Assembly (NCBI GenBank): GCA_000438115.1
Contig: FR903636.1
Span: 86,179-108,565 of the forward strand
Source: Prevotella sp. CAG:617
GTDB taxonomy: Bacteria; Bacteroidota; Bacteroidia; Bacteroidales; Bacteroidaceae
Direction: 5' to 3'
DNA length: 22,387 nucleotides
Within the stretch, counting starts at the first letter, position 1; each line of letters begins with the position of its first letter. Under the pieces are notes generated by a model. The model was not told the DNA's origin. It was given only the letters and a program-made list of their open reading frames with translations, and did no database searches. The position numbers and the translations under genes are program-made. Below, in pieces: positions 7,566 to 15,489 of the stretch.

Positions 7566-8534
7566 TTATTTGTTGCGGTGGAGCAGGGTGCGGGCGTATT
7601 TCCAGAGCTGCTCCTGTTTTTCGGCAGGCAGGTTGATCTGGCTGAGCGTGTGGCGGGCCTGCTCAAAGAAGTTGTCGATGGTCTGCTGGCAGAGCTGCGG
7701 AATATCGAGGCGGTTGTAAATGGCTGTGACGGCCTGAATTTTCTGTGCGGCCATGTCGGCCGGGCAGCCCATCCAGCGGGTCAGTTCCTCACGGGTCGTC
7801 TCATCGGCACGCAGCCAGGCATTGATGAGCAGATAGGTTTTCTTGTCACAGAGAATGTCGCCGCCTATTTTCTTGCCGAATACGGCGGGGTCGCCGTAAA
7901 CGTCGAGATAATCGTCCTGCAGCTGGAAGGCCAGACCGAGCTGTTCGGCAAAGTGATACAGCTGCTCGGCATCGGCCTCGGGCGCCTGGCCCAGCATGGC
8001 ACCCATCTTGGCGGCACAGGCCAGCAGTACGGACGTCTTGAGCCGGATCATTTCGATGTATTCAGCCTCGGTTACGTCCATACGGTTTTCGAAATTCATG
8101 TCGTATTGCTGCCCTTCGCCAATTTCAATGGCCGTGCGCGTAAAGAGCTGGAGTACGTCGGTGCGGTTGCACTGCTGCATGAGGCGGTAGGCCAGAATGA
8201 GCATGGTGTCGCCCGAAAGGATGGCCGTACTGTCGTTCCATACCTTATGTACGGTGGGTTTGCCACGGCGGATGGGCGCCTTGTCCATGAGGTCGTCATG
8301 GAGCAGGGTGTAGTTGTGGTAGGTTTCGATGCCCAGTGCGGCGGGCATGGCCTGTTCCAGGTTGTCGTCGCGGTAGAGGCTGTATGTGAGCAGAAGCAGT
8401 ACGGGACGTATGCGCTTTCCGCCCATGGAGAGTACGTAGCGAATGGGTTCATAGAGGCCGCGGGGCGCGGTGGGGTACTTTAGCGCGTCGAGCTGCGCAT
8501 TGACTTTTTCGAGAATTTGCTCAAATGAAAGCAT
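7566..8534 (-). CDS. Polyprenyl diphosphate synthase (trans-type, probable FPP/GGPP synthase)
   Basis: This all-alpha prenyltransferase condenses allylic diphosphates with isopentenyl diphosphate. The 322-residue protein contains GGKRIRP (38-44), the first Asp-rich motif DDLMD (80-84) followed by RRGKPTVH, KTSVL, and the second Asp-rich motif DDYLD (207-211). The first motif lacks the two-residue insertion typical of bacterial farnesyl synthases, and Tyr sits five residues before it. That arrangement is known from archaeal-type GGPP synthases and suggests a C15-C20 product, but this is inference. It lies 44 bp downstream of tonB and 10 bp upstream of tatD in the same operon. IspH, which supplies its substrates, is encoded about 2.8 kb away on the other strand. 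Confidence 0.93.
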   Translation of the reverse strand: MLSFEQILEKVNAQLDALKYPTAPRGLYEPIRYVLSMGGKRIRPVLLLLTYSLYRDDNLEQAMPAALGIETYHNYTLLHDDLMDKAPIRRGKPTVHKVWNDSTAILSGDTMLILAYRLMQQCNRTDVLQLFTRTAIEIGEGQQYDMNFENRMDVTEAEYIEMIRLKTSVLLACAAKMGAMLGQAPEADAEQLYHFAEQLGLAFQLQDDYLDVYGDPAVFGKKIGGDILCDKKTYLLINAWLRADETTREELTRWMGCPADMAAQKIQAVTAIYNRLDIPQLCQQTIDNFFEQARHTLSQINLPAEKQEQLWKYARTLLHRNK

Positions 8535-8578
8535 GTCAATATGTTTTTAGGGAATATTCAAGAGTATGAACGGACTGG

Positions 8579-9385
8579 TTATTTCACGGCAAAGATTACC
8601 GGCACAGTAACTCTGACGAGTACGGGCTTGCCGTTCATTTTTCCGGGATGCCATTTGGGCATGCGCCTGATGGCACTCAGCGCCAGGGCATCCAGCTTGG
8701 GGTGTAACTTTTTGGAAACGGCGGGTTCACGTATGCTGCCGTCGGGAGCTACCAGGAAGGTGATTTCGAGCGAACCTTCGATGCCGGATTTGATGCAGTC
8801 GGTCGGGTAGGGAATATGGGCGTCGAGCCACTTCATGAGGGCAGCCGGACCGCCGGGAAACTGTGGCATCTGTTCCACCACTTCGGTAGGTGTAAGTTGT
8901 GCTCCGATTTCGGGTGCATCGGGGTCGTCTTCCAGTCCGGTAGTGTCCTTCAGGGTAATCAGTTCCATTTCTTCGCTGGCCCGCAAATCTTCCAGACCTT
9001 TTTCGCCCAGCAGGAACGGATTGGGGGCAAAGTCAACAATTTCGGGGGCCAGTTTGGTAGCGTGAGGCGACTGTACCACTTTGTGGGTAACCGCATGGCG
9101 ACCGGTGGCAACCGCTTTCAGTTCGTGTCCTTCCTTGAGGGGGGACATATCCACCTGTCCGAAACGCTCAAGCCCTTTCAGCCCCTGCTTGATTTCATAG
9201 GCAATGTAAAATCTGAGAAGAAAGGCCGAAAGCAGGCAGAACAAAAAGAAACCTATGATACACAGCAGGGCAAACCGATGCCGGCGGGCTGATCGCTGTC
9301 GCATCATGTAGGCGCCGTATTCCTTGTTCTTTCCCTGAAAGATAAGGTCGCACCATTCTTTAGATACTAAATCGAGTTTCTTCAC
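8579..9385 (-). CDS. tonB: TonB-family energy transducer
   Basis: TonB couples the inner-membrane proton gradient to outer-membrane transporters. The reading frame is open upstream to a TTG at 9499. However, conserved sequence begins at VKKLDLVSKEWCDLIFQGKNKEYGAY, the classic Bacteroidetes TonB N-terminus, so I choose GTG 9385-9383 (268 aa). A promoter box at 9497-9504 supports this, since it would overlap the TTG. One membrane helix (RFALLCIIGFFLFCLLSAF) follows a short cytoplasmic part. The C-terminal domain is typical: FPGGPAALMKWLDAHIPYP, then GSLEITFLVAPDGSI and RMPKWHPGKMNGKPV. The Pro-rich spacer of enterobacterial TonB is absent. It leads the operon tonB-prenyl synthase-tatD-thiL. It is one of probably several TonBs in such a genome. 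Confidence 0.92.
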   Translation of the reverse strand: MKKLDLVSKEWCDLIFQGKNKEYGAYMMRQRSARRHRFALLCIIGFFLFCLLSAFLLRFYIAYEIKQGLKGLERFGQVDMSPLKEGHELKAVATGRHAVTHKVVQSPHATKLAPEIVDFAPNPFLLGEKGLEDLRASEEMELITLKDTTGLEDDPDAPEIGAQLTPTEVVEQMPQFPGGPAALMKWLDAHIPYPTDCIKSGIEGSLEITFLVAPDGSIREPAVSKKLHPKLDALALSAIRRMPKWHPGKMNGKPVLVRVTVPVIFAVK

Positions 9386-9496
9386 GTTATTATACAGAGT
9401 TGTTCCGGAAGGCGCATCCGGTAGGAAACGGGCTGTTGTCTTGCCTGATTGAATCAGAAGAGGGGCTGCCGGGTGCGCGAGTCTGGATTTATTCTG

Positions 9497-9504
9497 CAAA
9501 AGTA
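9497..9504 (-). promoter_or_regulatory. Probable -7 box for the tonB operon
   Basis: On the - strand the sequence reads TACTTTTG, fitting TAnnTTTG. No clear TTTG lies 19-21 nt upstream. Transcription would start near 9490, giving a leader of about 105 nt to the GTG at 9385. Confidence 0.55.
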
Positions 9505-9527
9505 CGGCAGATAGTTTAAAATTAATG

Positions 9528-9535
9528 TATCTTTG
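9528..9535 (+). promoter_or_regulatory. Probable -7 box for porQ
   Basis: TATCTTTG fits the Bacteroidetes -7 consensus and lies 21 bp before the porQ ATG at 9557, giving a very short leader. The divergent tonB box is only 23 bp away. No convincing -33 element is seen. Confidence 0.6.
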
Positions 9536-9556
9536 CTCTCAATTTTTAGTGTTCGG

Positions 9557-10534
9557 ATGAAAAAAAATTGCATTCTCGGCGTTTTGTGGCTTTTTGCCCA
9601 GGTATTGGCAGCGCAGGAGGGGACTTCGGCCTACCAGTATCTGAAAATACCCGTATCGTCCCACGTGGCGGCTACGGGCGGACAGAACATTTCGATTGTG
9701 GATGACGACGCTACGCTGGGAATGAGTAATCCGGCCTTGCTTTCCAACGTGTCGGACGGCATGTTGAGTTTTGACTATACCCGTTATATGGCCGGAGCAA
9801 ATTTGATCGGGGCACAGTATGTCAAGGCTTTCGGGCAGCGCCATACGGGTAGCGTGGCCCTGCATTATCTGGGTTACGGCAGTCAGATGGAGACCGACGA
9901 TCAGGGCAATGAACTGGGTAGTTTTACGCCTAAAGATATTGTGGCGCAGATAGGATACAGTTATTTGCTGACCGACCGCTGGTCGGGCGGAGCCGCCATG
10001 AAGATACTTTATTCCCACTATGCCGGCTATACCTCGGCGGCCCTGGCCGTTGATGTGGGTGTCAATTATTTTAATGAAGAAACGGACTTCTCCTTTTCGG
10101 CTGTAGTGCGCGACGTGGGTGTACAGGTGAAGAAGTTTGACGACCGTTCAGAAACGGTGCCCTACGATGTCCAGTTGGGATTGAGCAAGGGATTTGCCCA
10201 TGCCCCTATCCGCCTGTCGCTGACGCTGACCGACCTGACCCGTTGGTCGTCGTCATACTACTATACGGCTGACGGTAGCAAGACCAAGGCCCTGCAGCAG
10301 GTTCTCAACCACCTGGTAGTAGGGGTAGACATTATGCCTTCGCAATATTTCTATCTGTCGGCGGGATATAATTTCCGCCGGGCTTATGAGCTGAAAGCTG
10401 CCGGAAAATCACGCGGGGCAGGACTGACCTTTGGCGGCGGCATTAAGGTAAGGCGTTTCAGGGCCGACCTTTCATACGCCCGTTATCATGCTGCCGCTTC
10501 GTCCTTTACGTTGGGTGTGGCCTACGCGTTGTAG
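9557..10534 (+). CDS. porQ: PorQ-type protein (type IX secretion-associated outer membrane beta-barrel)
   Basis: The product is 325 residues from ATG 9557; the frame is open slightly upstream, but that part contains the promoter box. Signal peptide MKKNCILGVLWLFAQVLAA is followed by QEGTSAYQYLKIPVSSHVAATGGQNISIVDDDA. This is the characteristic PorQ/PorV-like N-terminus, with NPALLSNVSDGMLSF shortly after. Alternating beta-strand pattern to the C-terminus and a final AYAL suggest a FadL-like barrel. In Porphyromonas, PorQ belongs to the attachment complex of the type IX secretion system. In gut Bacteroidales porQ is often kept without a full system. It is followed 41 bp later by cmk and then ispH on the same strand, a probable operon. 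Family call is good; a functioning type IX system cannot be judged from this window. Confidence 0.85.
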   Translation: MKKNCILGVLWLFAQVLAAQEGTSAYQYLKIPVSSHVAATGGQNISIVDDDATLGMSNPALLSNVSDGMLSFDYTRYMAGANLIGAQYVKAFGQRHTGSVALHYLGYGSQMETDDQGNELGSFTPKDIVAQIGYSYLLTDRWSGGAAMKILYSHYAGYTSAALAVDVGVNYFNEETDFSFSAVVRDVGVQVKKFDDRSETVPYDVQLGLSKGFAHAPIRLSLTLTDLTRWSSSYYYTADGSKTKALQQVLNHLVVGVDIMPSQYFYLSAGYNFRRAYELKAAGKSRGAGLTFGGGIKVRRFRADLSYARYHAAASSFTLGVAYAL

Positions 10535-10575
10535 CGTATCGGTTTTTATGTAGAAAATATGAACATGCAGTAATC

Positions 10576-11283
10576 ATGAAAAAAATAATCATAGCCCTTG
10601 ACGGCTTCTCTTCATGTGGAAAGAGCACTATGGCCAAACGTCTGGCTCGTGCCATCGGATATATTTATGTGGATAGTGGCGCTATGTATCGTGCCGTGAC
10701 GCTTTATGCCTTGCAGCACGGTTTGTTTGATACAGACGGTCATTTGTGTGTCAGCCGGTTGCAGCAGGCCATGCCGGAAATTCAGGTCGGGTTTCAGCGC
10801 GGAACCGACGGCTCGGTGCAGACTTTGCTGAACGGCACTCTCGTAGAGCAGGAAATTCGTACCTTGCGTGTGTCACAACACGTTAGCGAGGTGGCTGCAC
10901 AGCCCTTTGTGCGCGAGGCCATGACCCGTCAGCAGCAGGCCATGGGACAGGCACGTGGCATTGTAATGGACGGGCGGGATATCGGGACGACCGTTTTTCC
11001 GCAGGCTGAATTAAAGGTATTTGTGACTGCTTCGGCTGAGGTACGTGCGCAGCGCCGTTTCCTGGAGATGCAGGCTAAGGGACAGACTGCTGATTTTGAC
11101 GAAATCCTGAAAAATGTGCGTGAACGCGACCATATTGATTCTACCCGTAGCGTGAGTCCCTTGCGACAGGCCGACGATGCCGTAGTGCTGGATAATTCCA
11201 ACATGACGCTTGACGAGCAACACCAGTGGCTTTTGACCCAATTCCGGCGAATATGTCCTGATGCTGAGGTTCATGAAGCATAG
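10576..11283 (+). CDS. cmk: Cytidylate kinase
   Basis: Cmk phosphorylates CMP and dCMP to the diphosphates with ATP, feeding nucleotide and lipid-precursor pools in the cytoplasm. The 235-residue protein starts MKKIIIALDGFSSCGKST, with the P-loop at residues 10-18. DSGAMYRA, the NMP-binding region with QEIRTLRVSQHVSEVA, VMDGRDIGTTVFPQA and the lid RERDHIDSTRSVSPLRQADDA are all standard for the bacterial family. Length is normal. It lies between porQ and ispH with gaps of about 40 bp on each side. No own promoter was seen, so cotranscription is likely. Confidence 0.97.
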   Translation: MKKIIIALDGFSSCGKSTMAKRLARAIGYIYVDSGAMYRAVTLYALQHGLFDTDGHLCVSRLQQAMPEIQVGFQRGTDGSVQTLLNGTLVEQEIRTLRVSQHVSEVAAQPFVREAMTRQQQAMGQARGIVMDGRDIGTTVFPQAELKVFVTASAEVRAQRRFLEMQAKGQTADFDEILKNVRERDHIDSTRSVSPLRQADDAVVLDNSNMTLDEQHQWLLTQFRRICPDAEVHEA

Positions 11284-11322
11284 GAGCGTTTTTGTTTTAT
11301 TTATGAAAGGAAATATACAAAC

Positions 11323-12207
11323 ATGCAAATAGAAATTGACCAGGAGTCGGGGTTCTGTTTTGGCGTGACAACAGCTATTCGAAAGGCTGAGGAGAGTTTG
11401 CGTTGTGCTGACAACGTACCGGCCGGGCCGTTATATTGTCTGGGTGACATAGTTCATAACCGGCGTGAGTGTGAGCGTCTGCACGAGTTGGGGTTGCGCA
11501 CTATTGACCATCAGATGTTTCGTCAACTGCCGGCTGGTTCACGCGTTTTGTTACGGGCTCATGGCGAGCCGCCTGCTACCTACGAGGCGGCACGTGAGCG
11601 GGAGGTCAGTCTGATTGATGCCACCTGTCCTGTGGTGTTGCAACTGCAGCGTCGCATACGTCGCGCCTATGAGGAAGAACCTTCAGACACTCAGATTGTG
11701 ATCTACGGAAAACCTGGTCATGCCGAAGTGCTCGGACTGGTGGGGCAGACTGAGGGGCACGCCATTGTAATCGCCCATCCTGACGAAGCCGTCAGGCTTG
11801 ACATGCACCGTTCCATCCGACTCTTTTCGCAAACCACACAGCCGCTGGAAGGTTTCCGGCAGTTGGTAGACTATTTGCAAGCCCATGTAGTAGCTCCCGC
11901 CACGTTTCAGTTTACTGATACCATTTGCCGCCAGGTGGCCAACCGGTTGCCCGGTGTCAGGGCCTTTGCTGCGCGTCATGATGTGGTGTTGTTTGTTTGT
12001 GGCCTGAAAAGTTCAAACGGACGTGTGCTTTACGAAGCCTGCCGGCAGGTGAACGGACGCAGTTATTTGGTAGACGATCCTGCCGCCATCCGCGCCGAAT
12101 GGTTTAGTCATGCTCAAAGCGTGGGGATTTGCGGCGCTACTTCTACCCCAAAATGGCTGATGGAGGCTTGTAGCGAAGCCATCAGACGGATGTATCCTGA
12201 CGAATAG
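11323..12207 (+). CDS. ispH: 4-hydroxy-3-methylbut-2-enyl diphosphate reductase
   Basis: IspH is the iron-sulfur enzyme of the last MEP-pathway step, making IPP and DMAPP. The 294-residue protein has the three cluster-ligating Cys in context: GFCFGV (Cys12), DATCPVV (Cys102) and DTICRQV (Cys202). It also has the catalytic Glu region GHAEVLG (Glu135), FSQTTQP, KSSNGR and the closing GATSTPKWL. The start has AAAGGAAA upstream, a better ribosome site than most genes here. It is the last gene of the porQ-cmk-ispH run. IPP/DMAPP are substrates of the prenyl synthase encoded at 7566-8534. It is convergent with the AraC-type gene. Confidence 0.97.
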   Translation: MQIEIDQESGFCFGVTTAIRKAEESLRCADNVPAGPLYCLGDIVHNRRECERLHELGLRTIDHQMFRQLPAGSRVLLRAHGEPPATYEAAREREVSLIDATCPVVLQLQRRIRRAYEEEPSDTQIVIYGKPGHAEVLGLVGQTEGHAIVIAHPDEAVRLDMHRSIRLFSQTTQPLEGFRQLVDYLQAHVVAPATFQFTDTICRQVANRLPGVRAFAARHDVVLFVCGLKSSNGRVLYEACRQVNGRSYLVDDPAAIRAEWFSHAQSVGICGATSTPKWLMEACSEAIRRMYPDE

Positions 12208-12229
12208 CAGAGAAGAGACTGAACCGGTT

Positions 12230-12288
12230 CCTTTTCGTACGCATTCCTGAAGTCGGGAATTTCATTTCGGGGCCGGTCGTAGAAAAGG
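12230..12288. terminator. Possible imperfect hairpin between ispH and the AraC-type gene
   Basis: CCTTTTC-G-TACG (12230-12241) can pair with CGTAGAAAAGG (12278-12288) with a one-base bulge. Inside it, ATTCCT (12243-12248) can pair with GGGAAT (12255-12260). It occupies the 88-bp gap between convergent genes, where a bidirectional terminator is expected. The long asymmetric inner part makes this tentative. Confidence 0.35.
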
Positions 12289-12295
12289 TGTAGGA

Positions 12296-13198
12296 CTACT
12301 TCTTGTGTCGCTCTGCACGGTATGCTGAAGGTGTTATGCCGGTTTGTTTCTTGAACATCCTGCTGAGGTGTTGTGGATAGTCAAAACCTAAGTCGTAAGC
12401 CGTCTGTGCAATACTAAGTCCTTGTGAGAATTTGTTTTTGGCCAGTTGTATGATGTATTCGCGGATATATTGGCCGGCCGTGTCTCCTGTTGTCTTTTTG
12501 ATTAAATCTCCGAAATAGTTGGGTGACATGCACAGCTTTTCTGCGCAATATTGTACGGTGGGGATTCCTAAACTTATTTGTCTGTTTTGCTCATAATAGT
12601 CTTTCAGCAGGCAATCAAATTTCATGAGCGTGTCTGAGTTGGCTGACTTTCTGGTCATAAACTGGCGGTGGTAGAAACGTTGGCAGAAATTCAGCATCAG
12701 TTCAATATATCCTACAATAATAGCGTCTTGCTGGTTGTCATGTGGCTTTTGTAATTCAACCTGGATTTGCTGCATTAAAGACGACATGATGTCGCGTTCT
12801 GCCTGGCTCATGTGTAGCGCTTCATTGATTTGATAGTCAAAGAAGGAATAGTTCCTGATTTCTTTTTCCAAAGGGGTGCCTTGCAGCAAGTCGGGATGAA
12901 ACAGCAGAGCCCATCCGGTAAGCATGACTTGTTCGCCGTTATCTTCTTTTCCGCCAATTTGTCCTGGTGCGATGCAGATAACGGTTCCTTTCTGATAATC
13001 GTATTTACCGCATCCATACGAGAGGTCTATGTCAGCTTCATCATGAAAAAAGATGCCGTAAATACTATAATTGTTCAGGCAATGTCTGACGGGAGACACT
13101 TCGGCATAATTGATGACGCATACCAGCGGATGCCGATTGGTACATCCCATGTAGTGGCAGTAATCGCTTACGTTTCTTATTTTCATGATTTTGGTCAT
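12296..13198 (-). CDS. AraC-family transcriptional regulator
   Basis: The 300-residue protein has an N-terminal cupin-like sensing half (YDYQKGTVICIAPGQIG, WALLFHPDLL) and a C-terminal AraC DNA-binding half of about 100 residues. The two helix-turn-helix units are visible: TVQYCAEKLCMSPNYFGDLIKK, then IAQTAYDLGFDYPQHLSRMFKKQTGITPSAYR. It is divergent from a pair of aldo/keto reductase genes across a 251-bp gap and probably controls them. The ligand is unknown. A second in-frame ATG four codons in (MKIRNV) is an alternative start. This cupin-AraC subtype is commonly found beside oxidoreductases in Bacteroidetes. Confidence 0.92.
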   Translation of the reverse strand: MTKIMKIRNVSDYCHYMGCTNRHPLVCVINYAEVSPVRHCLNNYSIYGIFFHDEADIDLSYGCGKYDYQKGTVICIAPGQIGGKEDNGEQVMLTGWALLFHPDLLQGTPLEKEIRNYSFFDYQINEALHMSQAERDIMSSLMQQIQVELQKPHDNQQDAIIVGYIELMLNFCQRFYHRQFMTRKSANSDTLMKFDCLLKDYYEQNRQISLGIPTVQYCAEKLCMSPNYFGDLIKKTTGDTAGQYIREYIIQLAKNKFSQGLSIAQTAYDLGFDYPQHLSRMFKKQTGITPSAYRAERHKK

Positions 13199-13230
13199 AG
13201 TTGTGTATGCGTATGGTTTTTGTATGCTTA

Positions 13231-13238
13231 CAAAAATA
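13231..13238 (-). promoter_or_regulatory. Probable -7 box for the AraC-type gene
   Basis: On the - strand the sequence is TATTTTTG, matching TAnnTTTG, 33 bp before the ATG at 13198. No TTTG is present at the expected upstream distance, as is common for regulated promoters. Confidence 0.45.
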
Positions 13239-13352
13239 CATGATTTTGTTCAGAAAGCCATGTTTGGTTTTGCTGTATTTGCAGCAGTAAGGTAAAAGAC
13301 ATTTTTGTTGCTCTTACGGAATATTTTTCTGGGAATCAGTAAAAATGGTATG

Positions 13353-13406
13353 CAATGCATATAAATTGTTATGTCCGTGGCAGATTGATGCCGTAATTTT
13401 GCATTG
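13353..13406. promoter_or_regulatory. Inverted CAATGCA pair over the reductase promoter, candidate operator
   Basis: CAATGCA at 13353-13359 and its reverse complement TGCATTG at 13400-13406 flank a 40-bp spacer. The second copy overlaps the end of the -7 box at 13394-13401. The first copy lies within TGCAATGCA, a short palindrome-like unit. The pair sits between the AraC-type gene and the reductases. Binding by that regulator is inference only. Confidence 0.3.
13394..13401 (+). promoter_or_regulatory. Probable -7 box for the aldo/keto reductase operon
   Basis: TAATTTTG fits TAnnTTTG and lies 48 bp before the ATG at 13450. The nearest TTG upstream (13366-13368) is 25 nt away, longer than the 19-21 nt norm. 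This suggests activator dependence. Confidence 0.5.
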
Positions 13407-13449
13407 TCAGAAACGAAATCCTATTGTATAAAAAATAAGTACAGAAAAA

Positions 13450-14574
13450 ATGATGGATAGAAGAGGCTTTTTGAAAATTTCATCAATGACAGCTTTGATG
13501 GCAGCTGGAGAGTGGACGGGATTATCAAAAATTTTTGCTCGCTCATCTTCGCAGAATTCTTTTTCATCAGTTCGTCAATCTTCCGGTAATATGGAGCATA
13601 GAAACCTGGGCCAGCTGAATGTGTCGGCTGTGGGGCTTGGTTGTTTGCCCATGGTGGGATATTATGGCGGCCGGTATGAAAAACGCGACATGATAGCTTT
13701 GATTCGTCGGGCTTATGAAAAAGGAATTACTTTTTTCGATACGGCCGAAGTTTATGGACCCCATGTCAGTGAGGAGTGGGTCGGAGAGGCTTTGGAGCCA
13801 TTCCGCAACGAGGTGAAAATCGGTACAAAATTCGGATTTGGCGTAGAAGAGGGGAAGCCTACATCATTGAACAGCTCTCCTGCTCATATCCGCCGGGCTG
13901 TGGAGGGGGCGTTAAAACGCTTGCGTACGGATCATATTGATTTGTTGTATCAGCATCGAGTTGACCCGAATGTACCAATGGAAGAGGTGGCCGATACGGT
14001 CAAGCAGCTGATGCAGGCAGGGAAAGTTCTGCATTGGGGATTGTCTGAAGCCAGTGCGCGTTCAATCCGTCGGGCTCATGCCGTTTGTCCGGTTACGGCC
14101 GTGCAGAGCGAGTATGCCATTTGGTGGCGTGAGCCCGAAACTAAAATTTTTCCTACACTTGAAGAACTGGGAATAGGATTTGTGCCTTACTGTCCGTTGG
14201 GAAGGGCTTTCCTGACAGGTGTTATCAATGAAAACAGCCGATTCTATAAGCCGGATCGTCGTCATAATCTGCCGCAATTTACACCTGAAGCCTTGAAACA
14301 CAATATGCCACTTGTCAGACTTGTTCAAAAATGGGCAGAACAAAAAGGCTTGACTCCGGCACAATTTGCGCTGGTGTGGATGCTTTCGCGTAAGTCGTGG
14401 ATAGCACCGATTCCGGGAACGACTAATCCTGAACATCTGGATGATTTGTTGGGGGCTGGAACGGTCAGACTTTCAGCCTGGGAAATGGAGGCTTTTGATA
14501 AAGAGTATGCTCAAATTGATTTGATGGGGCATCGGGCCGATCCTTTTACAGAAAGTCAGATTGATAAATCATAA
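13450..14574 (+). CDS. Aldo/keto reductase with twin-arginine signal
   Basis: The product is a 374-residue NADPH-dependent oxidoreductase of the AKR fold. The N-terminus MMDRRGFLK followed by ISSMTALMAA is a Tat signal: the RRGFLK motif, a modestly hydrophobic stretch, then a low-complexity Ser-rich linker. The enzyme domain begins near Met48 (HRNLGQLNVSAVGLGCLPM). The catalytic tetrad is in place: Asp97 and Tyr102 (FFDTAEVYG), Lys127 (GTKFGFG), His169 (LLYQHRVDP). The C-terminal cofactor segment IPGTTNPEHLDDLLGA is typical. It is predicted to be exported folded with its cofactor. It lies 5 bp before a second reductase, and tatA-tatC follow about 0.9 kb downstream. The AraC-type gene is divergent. 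Substrate is unknown; AKR12/13-like sequences act on sugars or small aldehydes. Confidence 0.9.
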   Translation: MMDRRGFLKISSMTALMAAGEWTGLSKIFARSSSQNSFSSVRQSSGNMEHRNLGQLNVSAVGLGCLPMVGYYGGRYEKRDMIALIRRAYEKGITFFDTAEVYGPHVSEEWVGEALEPFRNEVKIGTKFGFGVEEGKPTSLNSSPAHIRRAVEGALKRLRTDHIDLLYQHRVDPNVPMEEVADTVKQLMQAGKVLHWGLSEASARSIRRAHAVCPVTAVQSEYAIWWREPETKIFPTLEELGIGFVPYCPLGRAFLTGVINENSRFYKPDRRHNLPQFTPEALKHNMPLVRLVQKWAEQKGLTPAQFALVWMLSRKSWIAPIPGTTNPEHLDDLLGAGTVRLSAWEMEAFDKEYAQIDLMGHRADPFTESQIDKS

Positions 14575-14579
14575 GTAAA

Positions 14580-15431
14580 ATGGATTATACGGTATTGAAT
14601 AACGGCATTGAAATGCCGATGCAGGGTTTTGGCGTGTACCAAATATCTCATGCTGGTTTGTGTCAGCAGGTCGTGACTGAGGCGATAGGAGCAGGCTACC
14701 GCCTGATTGATACCGCTTCGGTTTATGGCAATGAAGAGGCTGTGGGGGCTGCTGTCCGCCAAAGCGGCGTTCCGAGAAACGAAATCTTTATTACAACCAA
14801 AGCCTGGATTTCAGAGATGGGGTATGATCAGACTTTGCGTGCTTTTGAGGCATCTCTTAGGCGGTTGCGTGTTGATTATCTTGATCTCTACCTGATTCAT
14901 ATGCCGTTTGGCAATTATTATGGAGCTTGGAAGGCTATGGAAAGATTGTATGCAGAAAAGTGCGTGCGGGCTATCGGCGTTTGTAACTTTGGTGCTGACC
15001 GTCTGATTGATTTATGCAAGAATGCTGAAGTCATACCTGCTGTAAATCAGGTGGAGTGCCATCCTTTTACGCAACAGAAAGAAATTTTGGAGACTCTGCG
15101 CTCGTTACATGTGCAAGTGGAAGCTTGGGGACCGTTGGCAGAAGGACGAAACGAACTCTTTTCACATCCATTGTTGTCTGAAATAGGGCGAAAGTATGGA
15201 AAAACGGTGGCCCAGGTGGTGTTGCGCTGGCATTTGCAGCGTGGCGTAGTGGCTATTCCCAAATCTGTACATAAAGAGCGTATGGCTGAAAATTTTTCTA
15301 TTGGCGATTTTTATTTGGATGACGAAGACATGGCCGTTTTATCTTCCTTGGATACCAAACGTAGTCTTATATTAGACTGCCATAATCCGGTTGAAGTAGA
15401 ACGCTTGTACCAAATCACATGCAATAACTGA
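14580..15431 (+). CDS. Cytoplasmic aldo/keto reductase (2,5-diketogluconate reductase-like)
   Basis: The product is 283 residues with no signal peptide. It opens with the conserved LNNGIEMPMQGFGVYQ. The catalytic tetrad is Asp44 and Tyr49 (LIDTASVYGNE), Lys74 (ITTKAW) and His107 (LYLIHMPFG). The cofactor site VAIPKSVHKERMAEN matches NADPH-using AKR5-type enzymes. These reduce keto-sugars or small carbonyls; the true substrate is not readable. It starts 5 bp after the first reductase stop, so they are cotranscribed. One reductase is Tat-exported and one cytoplasmic, so they are not simple duplicates, and their sequences are clearly different subfamilies. Confidence 0.92.
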   Translation: MDYTVLNNGIEMPMQGFGVYQISHAGLCQQVVTEAIGAGYRLIDTASVYGNEEAVGAAVRQSGVPRNEIFITTKAWISEMGYDQTLRAFEASLRRLRVDYLDLYLIHMPFGNYYGAWKAMERLYAEKCVRAIGVCNFGADRLIDLCKNAEVIPAVNQVECHPFTQQKEILETLRSLHVQVEAWGPLAEGRNELFSHPLLSEIGRKYGKTVAQVVLRWHLQRGVVAIPKSVHKERMAENFSIGDFYLDDEDMAVLSSLDTKRSLILDCHNPVEVERLYQITCNN

Positions 15432-15489
15432 CGTGTGATGGAAAATAAATTGAGGAATAACGATAATTAAACTAAAAATAGTAGAGGTT

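Noticed and set aside
7556..7666. N-terminal extension of tatD
   Set aside because: It overlaps the end of the prenyl synthase gene in another frame and is Ser/Arg-rich and non-conserved; MFIDTHTH at 7555 is the family start.
7548..8483. 311-codon open frame on the + strand opposite the prenyl synthase
   Set aside because: It is antisense to a gene with intact catalytic motifs in GC-rich DNA, and its translation has no recognisable domain.
9386..9499. TTG-started N-terminal extension of tonB
   Set aside because: It overlaps a promoter box and precedes the conserved Bacteroidetes TonB N-terminus; GTG 9385 fits better.
13450..15431. The two aldo/keto reductases as a recent tandem duplication
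   Set aside because: They share only the catalytic tetrad; N-termini, lengths and cofactor motifs belong to different subfamilies.
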